From a virus: a stretch of 21,704 nt of DNA. Within the stretch, counting starts at the first letter, position 1, and each line of letters begins with the position of its first letter. Position numbers and translations under genes: made by a program. The stretch spans positions 1 to 21,704 of IMG/VR virus record IMGVR_UViG_3300003872_000058; one strand, 5' to 3'. The notes under the pieces are model-generated. The model was not told the DNA's origin and searched no databases. It worked only from the letters and a program-made list of their open reading frames with translations. Of this stretch, positions 1-3,518 are shown one piece after another.

Positions 1-897
1 ATTGAGCAAAGCCCAGATTTGGTCTTTGCCCCCGTCAAGTCCGTCCGTGGCGGTCCTGGCGGCAGCGCCACCTACGCCTGCAAGGAACTGGTGTACGCCT
101 ACGCCATGTGGATCAGCCCCCGGTTCCACCTGCACGTCATCCGCGCCTTCGACGCCCTGGTCGCCGGCCAGGCCCAGCCGCAGGAACCGCCCCGCGCCCT
201 CCCCTACGCCACCCGGGAGCAGCGCGAGCCGCTGGTGAAGGCCATCCGCCGGGTGGTGAAGGTGGCAGAAAGCCGCGGTCGCAAGCTGGGCTACGACGAG
301 GCCCACGCCATCGTCAACCTCAAGCTCGGCGTCGAGGACGTGGAGCGCATGACGTTGGAGCAAGTGCGGCAAGGCATCGCCATCGCCGGCGAGATGCTGG
401 AGCGGGTGGTGCTGGAAGGCGAGTACATCCACCGCGACGACTGGGACGCCCGCCAGCGCCAGCAGGCCGAAGAGAACCGCCTCACCGCTAAGGAGCGCGC
501 CGAACTCAAACAGGCCATGCACCATGCTCTGTTTCTCGTCGGCAACGACCAGGCCGCCATGCAATGGCTCACCAACCGCCTGCGGGTGCGGTACAATCTC
601 GCCAGCCTCGACCAGCTCCCCCGCGACCGGCTGCCCGAGGTGCGCGAAGAACTCGACCAGCTCCGCAAACAGCTCTGTGGCTACTTCGACTTCATCGCCG
701 AGGCGCGCGAATTCATGCACCGCGAAATCATCGGCGCCGGCACGCCCTGGACGCCGTCGGTGACCAAGAAGTGGCGCGAGAAGCTGAAGCGGACCCTTCC
801 CCCGCGCCCCGACTGGCTGCGCATGGCCCTCAAAGACCTGGGGCTGCCGAGCCCCTGCGCGAGCTGCCGGAAGCGACCGCAGGAAGGGCAGGCATGA
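1..897 (+). CDS. KilA-N/ORF6C-type phage antirepressor, copy A (5' end outside window)
   Basis: The reading frame is open from the first base, so the start lies upstream of the window. The first ~57 residues are the end of a KilA-N DNA-binding domain (core TYACKELVYAYAMWISPRF, then HLHVIRAFDALVAG). The rest, about 240 residues, is different from copy B and contains two ORF6C-like segments: one around REPLVKAIRRVVKVAESRG, the other RYNLASLDQLPRDRLPEV. KilA-N plus ORF6C is the usual make-up of Ant-type antirepressors, which bind phage repressors or DNA and favour lytic growth. The KilA-N core is almost identical in DNA to copy B (69-171 versus 2341-2443), while the C-terminal parts are unrelated, so the two copies are mosaic paralogues. 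The 3' 217 bp overlap, antisense, the tail of the minus-strand gene ending at 681. The family call is firm; an antirepressor role is inferred. Confidence 0.8.
   Translation: MEQSPDLVFAPVKSVRGGPGGSATYACKELVYAYAMWISPRFHLHVIRAFDALVAGQAQPQEPPRALPYATREQREPLVKAIRRVVKVAESRGRKLGYDEAHAIVNLKLGVEDVERMTLEQVRQGIAIAGEMLERVVLEGEYIHRDDWDARQRQQAEENRLTAKERAELKQAMHHALFLVGNDQAAMQWLTNRLRVRYNLASLDQLPRDRLPEVREELDQLRKQLCGYFDFIAEAREFMHREIIGAGTPWTPSVTKKWREKLKRTLPPRPDWLRMALKDLGLPSPCASCRKRPQEGQA
69..171 (+). repeat. KilA-N core repeat, copy 1 (pairs with 2341-2443)
   Basis: This stretch matches 2341-2443 over 103 bp with two mismatches that I can see (gaactggtg versus gagctggtc). Similarity stops abruptly at both ends, at the same codons of the two KilA-N genes. 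The shared block encodes the conserved KilA-N core. It could serve as a homology patch for recombination between the two genes. Confidence 0.9.
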
Positions 898-1220
898 CCG
901 ACCGCCTCGATCCCGCCGCGCGCCGCGCCTCCTGCCACCAGGCGCACGCCCAGCGCCCGCATCACCCGCATCACCGTATCGAAGCGCGGCGCGGCGCCAT
1001 CGCGCAGCGCCCGGTAGAGCGCCTCGCGGGCCAGCCCGGACTCGCGGGCGATCTCCGTCATGCCGCGCGCGCGGGCAATGGTCCCCAGCGCCTCGATCAC
1101 CGCGTTGGGATCGTCCTCTTCCAGCACGGCGGACAGATAGCCGGCGATGCCCTCCGCGTCGCGCAGATGCTCCGCCGGATCGAAATCCGGCAATTCGGAA
1201 ACACGAATCTTTCGGCTCAT
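681..1220 (-). CDS. HI1420-type addiction-module antidote (XRE-like) with a non-native C-terminal tail
   Basis: Residues 1-97 (from MSRKIRVSELPDFDPAEHLR to RVMRALGVRLVA) look like the TIGR02684/HI1420 family of putative antidotes: an N-terminal DPAE segment, then a helix-turn-helix in ARARGMTEIARESGLAREAL. Members are normally about 90-100 residues. Here the frame runs on for some 80 further residues that are simply the complement of the KilA-N copy A 3' end and the short repeat at 876-932, so the native stop appears to have been lost at a junction near 932. The start overlaps the stop of the upstream antitoxin (ATGA at 1217-1220), so the two are probably translated together. No HI1419-type partner toxin is present; the toxin in this operon is RelE/ParE-like and already has an antitoxin. 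The family call is fairly sure; whether the long form is functional is unknown. Confidence 0.7.
   Translation of the reverse strand: MSRKIRVSELPDFDPAEHLRDAEGIAGYLSAVLEEDDPNAVIEALGTIARARGMTEIARESGLAREALYRALRDGAAPRFDTVMRVMRALGVRLVAGGAARGGIEAVGHACPSCGRFRQLAQGLGSPRSLRAMRSQSGRGGRVRFSFSRHFLVTDGVQGVPAPMISRCMNSRASAMKSK
876..932 (+). repeat. 57-bp direct repeat, copy 1 (pairs with 2821-2877)
   Basis: The 57 bp are identical to 2821-2877. They cover the last codons and stop of each KilA-N gene plus the first 13 codons of a downstream small ORF (MTDRLDPAARRAS) whose ATG overlaps the KilA-N stop. After base 932 the two copies diverge completely. In copy 2 that breakpoint lies at the tip of a perfect inverted repeat (2868-2891). 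Confidence 0.92.
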
Positions 1221-1576
1221 CCGTCAACATCCAGCAGCAACTGCCCAGGATGCAGCCCCATCGCCGCGGCCAGACGACGCAGCGTGGCGTGGCGCGGCCT
1301 GGAATCGCCGCGTTCGATGCGCGCCACCGCAGACTGCTTCATCCCCGCCCGCCGGGCCACCTCCGCCTGGGTCAGACCCAAATGCTCGCGCCAGGCCGCC
1401 ACCAGCGGGACGCCATCGAGCACATGCCGCTCCACCACCTCCTGCGGAACGCCCTGCTCGCGGGCCTGCGCCGCCCGCCAGGCCTCGACCATCTCCTGGA
1501 ATCGCTCCCACGGCACCACGGCGAAGACCGGCTTGCCGTCCTGCTCGATCACCTGGAAATCAATAGGTGCGTTCAT
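1217..1576 (-). CDS. XRE-family antitoxin of a RelE/ParE-type toxin-antitoxin pair
   Basis: The 119-residue product starts with a Phd-like segment (about residues 1-33, FQVIEQDGKPVFAVVPWERF). A spacer follows, then an XRE helix-turn-helix at about residues 66-95 (LTQAEVARRAGMKQSAVARI). This layout is typical of antitoxins encoded just downstream of RelE-type toxins whose sequence ends VKKRDERTY. The start overlaps the toxin's 3' end by 17 bp and the stop overlaps the next antidote start by 4 bp, so it is the middle gene of a three-gene minus-strand operon. By family, the N-terminal part neutralises the toxin and the HTH represses the operon, probably at the paired TTATAA sites upstream of the toxin (inferred). 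Confidence 0.85.
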   Translation of the reverse strand: MNAPIDFQVIEQDGKPVFAVVPWERFQEMVEAWRAAQAREQGVPQEVVERHVLDGVPLVAAWREHLGLTQAEVARRAGMKQSAVARIERGDSRPRHATLRRLAAAMGLHPGQLLLDVDG

Positions 1577-1814
1577 CGCGTTTTTTCACCTCCTCGATGC
1601 TGACGACGCGGGCGTGATCCAGCACATCGAACAACACCCGGTAATTCCCCACCCGCAGGCGGTAGCCGTACTGGTGGTTCCTCAGCGCCTTGACGCCGGA
1701 CACCTCCGGGAATTCGGACAGGGCGCGGACGGCCAGGGTGATGCGCTTGCGGGCCTGCTGATCCTTCAGCTTGGTCAGCTGCTTCAGCGCCTTGGGGGTC
1801 CAGATCACGTCCAT
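1560..1814 (-). CDS. RelE/ParE-family toxin
   Basis: The 84-residue protein runs from MDVIWTPKALKQL to VKKRDERTY. It has the RelE/ParE fold signature: an N-terminal helix pair rich in Lys/Arg, the strand pattern YGYRLRVGNYRVLFDV and the C-terminal IEEVKKRDERTY. Family members are mostly mRNA interferases acting at the ribosome; some inhibit gyrase. The ATG at 1814 was chosen because the family begins with this W-TPKALKQL segment and because a TATAAT box ends 6 bp upstream. There is no Shine-Dalgarno sequence, so the mRNA may be leaderless. The gene points away from KilA-N copy B, and its promoter lies back to back with the promoter of that unit. Confidence 0.87.
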   Translation of the reverse strand: MDVIWTPKALKQLTKLKDQQARKRITLAVRALSEFPEVSGVKALRNHQYGYRLRVGNYRVLFDVLDHARVVSIEEVKKRDERTY

Positions 1815-1820
1815 GCGTTT

Positions 1821-1848
1821 ATTATAACGAATTATAACACTTTCGCAA
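1821..1848 (-). promoter_or_regulatory. Promoter/operator of the RelE-XRE-HI1420 operon
   Basis: Read on the minus strand there is TTGCGA (1848-1843), a 16-bp spacer and TATAAT (1826-1821), which puts the start point at or next to the A of the toxin ATG at 1814. A second TATAAT lies 10 bp upstream (1836-1831). The two form a 10-bp-spaced direct repeat with TTATAA cores, a plausible binding site for the operon's HTH antitoxins. The stretch is strikingly AT-rich for this genome. Confidence 0.6.
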
Positions 1849-1854
1849 TAGCGT

Positions 1855-1883
1855 TTGACAGGCGCGCCCACCGGGCCTACGCT
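1855..1883 (+). promoter_or_regulatory. Sigma70-like promoter for the C4-like RNA / KilA-N copy B unit
   Basis: A consensus TTGACA at 1855-1860, a 17-bp spacer and TACGCT at 1878-1883 predict a start near 1889-1891, exactly where the structured leader begins. It is divergent from the TA promoter, with only about 6 bp between the two -35 elements, so a repressor bound at the TTATAA repeats could affect both. Confidence 0.6.
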
Positions 1884-1889
1884 TACCCA

Positions 1890-1965
1890 GTCACCGCAAA
1901 ATCGGTGACCGGGTTTGGCAGCCCGAAGCAACTGGCGCACCACGCGCCATCCGAGCGCGTTTTTT
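1890..1965 (+). ncRNA. C4-like antisense leader RNA (P1 c4 / P4 CI type)
   Basis: The roughly 75-nt segment lies between the promoter at 1855-1883 and an intrinsic terminator. Hairpins: GTCACCG/CGGTGAC (1890-1896 with 1903-1909), CGGG/CCCG (1910-1913 with 1922-1925) and TGGCGC/GCGCCA (1933-1938 with 1944-1949). The last is an alternative to the terminator stem. Two blocks are complementary to the downstream transcript in antiparallel order: GGGTTTGGCAG (1911-1921) with CTGCCAACCC (2029-2038, one bulged base), and GCAACTGG (1928-1935) with CCAGTTGC (2016-2023, perfect). In P1 and P7, C4 RNA pairs in this bipartite way with the icd leader and blocks icd-ant expression. Here the size, the position upstream of an antirepressor and the complementarity all fit. 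I could not run a covariance model, so assignment to the C4 family is inferred. Confidence 0.65.
1942..1965 (+). terminator. Intrinsic terminator/attenuator of the leader RNA
   Basis: The stem ACGCGC (1942-1947) pairs with GCGCGT (1955-1960) around the loop CATCCGA and runs into six T residues (1960-1965). Termination here would give a short RNA of about 75 nt; read-through would give the icd-like/KilA-N mRNA. Confidence 0.6.
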
Positions 1966-1977
1966 CGTGCCCGAGTT

Positions 1978-2202
1978 ATGGCGGGTGTTGTGGGGAGCCG
2001 CAAGGCTCGCCGGTCCCAGTTGCCCGGTCTGCCAACCCGCAACATCCGCCACCCTTTCGCTGGCAGGAAAGGCGTGGCGGTTCTCGAACCTCAGCAACTG
2101 GAGAACCGACATGACGCACTCCCTTTCCGTCCTGAACACGGACATCCGCATCCACGACGGCCTCTACTCCCTCAACGACCTGCACCGCGCCGCCGGTGGT
2201 GA
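1978..2202 (+). CDS. Small icd-like ORF overlapping the KilA-N copy B start
   Basis: ATG at 1978 opens a 74-codon frame (starting MAGVVGSRKARRSQLPG) that crosses the KilA-N start codon at 2111 and ends inside that gene. In P1, icd is a similarly small frame between c4 and ant that overlaps ant, and its translation is needed for ant expression. Ribosomes on this frame would melt the hairpin at 2078-2108 that hides the KilA-N ribosome-binding site. However, all three forward frames are open here. One of them, ending at 2114 in an ATGA overlap with KilA-N, resembles proteins annotated as Ash/Icd-like in other prophages (TAKSVTGFGSP segment). The translated frame is therefore uncertain. Confidence 0.35.
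   Translation: MAGVVGSRKARRSQLPGLPTRNIRHPFAGRKGVAVLEPQQLENRHDALPFRPEHGHPHPRRPLLPQRPAPRRRW
1979..2051 (+). promoter_or_regulatory. Structured mRNA leader carrying the target of the C4-like RNA
   Basis: A 12-bp stem with one G-U pair joins 1979-1990 (TGGCGGGTGTTG) to 2040-2051 (CAACATCCGCCA). Inside it sits a GAGCC/GGCTC hairpin with a GCAA tetraloop (1995-2008), and the inner unpaired part exposes CCAGTTGC (2016-2023) and CTGCCAACCC (2029-2038), the two blocks complementary to the leader RNA. CCAGTTGC is also complementary to GCAACTGG at 2094-2101, just at the KilA-N ribosome-binding site. Confidence 0.6.
2078..2108 (+). promoter_or_regulatory. Hairpin hiding the KilA-N copy B ribosome-binding site
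   Basis: CGGTTCTC (2078-2085) is perfectly complementary to GAGAACCG (2101-2108). The right arm contains most of the Shine-Dalgarno GGAG (2100-2103), which lies 7 nt before the ATG at 2111. The loop carries GCAACTG, which can pair with CCAGTTGC at 2016-2023. Translation of an upstream frame would open the hairpin. Confidence 0.6.
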
Positions 2203-2842
2203 GAAGAGGCACGAGCCGCACCGCTGGCTCCGCAACGACCAGACCAAGGCGCTCATCGAGGAGATCGAGTGCTCCCCAGATTTGGGGATCACTCCCGTCA
2301 AGGTCATCAAGGGCAACCGTGCCGACGGTGCTCCCCAAGGCACCTACGCCTGCAAGGAGCTGGTCTACGCCTACGCCATGTGGATCAGCCCCCGGTTCCA
2401 CCTGCACGTCATCCGCGCCTTCGACGCCCTGGTCGCCGGCCAGCGACCGGTCCTCCCCGTGCCCGGTTGCGTCTTCGACCGCGACCTGCGCAGCGCCGTC
2501 AACCGCCGGGCGCACGAACTGGCGTTGGAGGAAGAGACGAAGCTGCGCGAACGGTTGACGGAAGCGGTCGGGCGCCGTTCGAGGACGGAGCCGGACCGCG
2601 CGGCGCTGCTGGAATGGATCGACGGATGGCGCCCCGCCCGCGCCGCGGCCCTGCCCGCGGAACAAGCGCGCGAGATCGCCGAACGGCTGGACCGGCTCGG
2701 CCGCCTGTTCCATCCGTTCAGCGAACCGTTCTCCGACGTCCAAGGCCTCAAGCGCCTGCTGAGCGGCCTCGACCCCCGCCTCGGCGTTCGCGAACGGCGT
2801 TACATGGAGCTGATCTCCGCACCGCAGGAAGGGCAGGCATGA
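2111..2842 (+). CDS. KilA-N domain antirepressor, copy B
   Basis: The 243-residue protein has a complete N-terminal KilA-N domain (about residues 1-110: LNTDIRIHDGLYSLNDLHRA, HEPHRWLRND, then the TYACKELVYAYAMWISPRF core). Its C-terminal region (about 115-243) is rich in charged helices (RAHELALEEETKLRERL, AREIAERLDRLGRLF) and unrelated to that of copy A. KilA-N proteins bind DNA; in phages with a c4-type leader they act as antirepressors. The start at 2111 follows GGAG by 7 nt and gives a full KilA-N domain. Expression is probably controlled by the structured leader and C4-like RNA upstream. The stop overlaps the ATG of the small ORF at 2839. The end of the gene is shared exactly with copy A (57-bp repeat). 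Confidence 0.85.
   Translation: MTHSLSVLNTDIRIHDGLYSLNDLHRAAGGEKRHEPHRWLRNDQTKALIEEIECSPDLGITPVKVIKGNRADGAPQGTYACKELVYAYAMWISPRFHLHVIRAFDALVAGQRPVLPVPGCVFDRDLRSAVNRRAHELALEEETKLRERLTEAVGRRSRTEPDRAALLEWIDGWRPARAAALPAEQAREIAERLDRLGRLFHPFSEPFSDVQGLKRLLSGLDPRLGVRERRYMELISAPQEGQA
2341..2443 (+). repeat. KilA-N core repeat, copy 2 (pairs with 69-171)
   Basis: This is the second copy of the 103-bp near-identical block in the KilA-N genes. The divergence on both sides is abrupt, which points to recombination rather than simple descent of whole genes. Confidence 0.9.
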
Positions 2843-2877
2843 CCGACCGCCTCGATCCCGCCGCGCGCCGCGCCTCC
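2821..2877 (+). repeat. 57-bp direct repeat, copy 2 (pairs with 876-932)
   Basis: It is identical to 876-932 and includes the KilA-N stop and the first codons of the downstream small ORF. Here the sequence continues into the right arm of an inverted repeat (2881-2891) that is missing in copy 1. Confidence 0.92.
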
Positions 2878-2891
2878 CACGGGAGGCGCGG
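2868..2891. repeat. Perfect 11-bp inverted repeat at a recombination breakpoint
   Basis: CCGCGCCTCCC (2868-2878) is the reverse complement of GGGAGGCGCGG (2881-2891), with AC between. There is no T tract, so it is not a standard terminator. The identity with the first KilA-N unit stops at 2877, one base before the tip, which suggests that the cassette after copy A entered or recombined at the tip of this palindrome. Confidence 0.75.
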
Positions 2892-2935
2892 AACGCCCGC
2901 ATCGACCCTGGGCCGCGCGGGCGCCCGGTCACGCG

Positions 2936-2957
2936 CCGTGGCGGAGGAGGGCGATCG
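2936..2957 (+). repeat. 22-bp direct repeat, left flank of the DUF4258/DUF2283 cassette
   Basis: It matches 3455-3476 with one mismatch (core GGCGGAGGAGGGCG). It ends just before the stop of the DUF2283 gene at 2960. In the small ORF it encodes VAEEGDR, against VAEEGGR at the other end. Confidence 0.85.
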
Positions 2958-2959
2958 CC

Positions 2960-3166
2960 TCAGGCCGCGTCGGCGGGCACCTGCTCGAAGATCATCCGCG
3001 CCACGTCGGTGCGCTCGCTGGCGTGCTGGATGTCGATGCCTACCAGCGCGCCGTCCTCGGCGAAATCCAGAACGACCCCCTCGGCGACTTCTTCGGCTTC
3101 CACGCCGGGGCGCTCGCTCAGATGGATGTAGAGGGAATCGGTCTCCCGATCGTATTGCATCCTCAT
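2960..3166 (-). CDS. DUF2283 family protein, putative antitoxin partner
   Basis: The 68-residue protein (MRMQYDRETDSLYIHLSERP to MIFEQVPADAA) has the DUF2283 signature: Y-D-x-E-x-D-S-L-Y-I near the start, followed by EVAEGVVLDFAEDGALVGIDI. The ATG at 3166 overlaps the stop of the upstream gene (ATGA, 3163-3166), so the two are translationally coupled. Genes of this family are often found next to DUF4258-type small genes in bacteria and phages and are suspected toxin-antitoxin pairs. By order the second gene would be the antitoxin, but that is inference from context. Confidence 0.75.
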   Translation of the reverse strand: MRMQYDRETDSLYIHLSERPGVEAEEVAEGVVLDFAEDGALVGIDIQHASERTDVARMIFEQVPADAA

Positions 3167-3387
3167 GGCTTGAACCTCCGGTCGTAGAAAGCGTTGTGCA
3201 AGGTCTCGCCGTCCTCCAGTACCACGACGCGCAACCAGCGTCCATCGACCCGGCTCCAGTAGCGAATGCGACCGTCCGGTTGCACTTCGCGGCGTACCGC
3301 GTGGGCGATCGCTTCGCGGCAAATCGCCTCGGTCACATAAGGGCGCTTGGACAGAACGATGTCGCGGAAGTACGGCGTCGCTTTCAT
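3163..3387 (-). CDS. DUF4258-like small protein, putative toxin
   Basis: The 74-residue protein (MKATPYFRDIVLSKRPYVTE to GETLHNAFYDRRFKP) is basic, with the pattern HAVRREVQPDGRIRYWSRV followed by RWLRVVVLEDGETLHNA. I recognise this as the DUF4258-like group commonly encoded beside DUF2283. DUF4258 has a RelE/BrnT-like character, so a toxin role is plausible but unproven. There is no ribosome-binding site before the ATG. A CATAAT box ends 7 bp upstream, so the transcript is probably leaderless or nearly so. The gene is the first of a two-gene minus-strand cassette flanked by 22-bp direct repeats. Confidence 0.65.
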   Translation of the reverse strand: MKATPYFRDIVLSKRPYVTEAICREAIAHAVRREVQPDGRIRYWSRVDGRWLRVVVLEDGETLHNAFYDRRFKP

Positions 3388-3394
3388 CGATTCG

Positions 3395-3423
3395 ATTATG
3401 CGGGAAACCCGTACGCCTTCAAA
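3395..3423 (-). promoter_or_regulatory. Promoter of the DUF4258/DUF2283 cassette
   Basis: On the minus strand TTTGAA (3423-3418), a 17-bp spacer and CATAAT (3400-3395) predict a start at about 3388, one base before the ATG at 3387. The arrangement resembles that of the RelE operon. Confidence 0.45.
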
Positions 3424-3454
3424 TTCGGTTCGACGCCCCGCGTCCCCAGGCTGT

Positions 3455-3476
3455 CCGTGGCGGAGGAGGGCGGTCG
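3455..3476 (+). repeat. 22-bp direct repeat, right flank of the DUF4258/DUF2283 cassette
   Basis: This is the second copy of the repeat at 2936-2957, offset by 519 bp with one mismatch. It lies just upstream of the cassette promoter, so the pair encloses the cassette and its promoter exactly. Confidence 0.85.
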
Positions 3477-3518
3477 TCCCGGCGCGCCGCCTGCGCGCCG
3501 CCGTCGGGAGCCGGACGC

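Noticed and set aside
1967-2110. An upstream extension of the KilA-N copy B frame to a GTG at 1967
   Set aside because: The extension has no domain similarity, and ATG 2111 has a ribosome-binding site and gives a complete KilA-N domain.
564-2114. A forward open frame of 516 codons across the TA cassette and leader
   Set aside because: It runs antisense to clear TA genes and owes its length to GC-rich composition. Only its last part (after about 1890) might be an Ash/Icd-like frame, which is discussed under the icd-like ORF.
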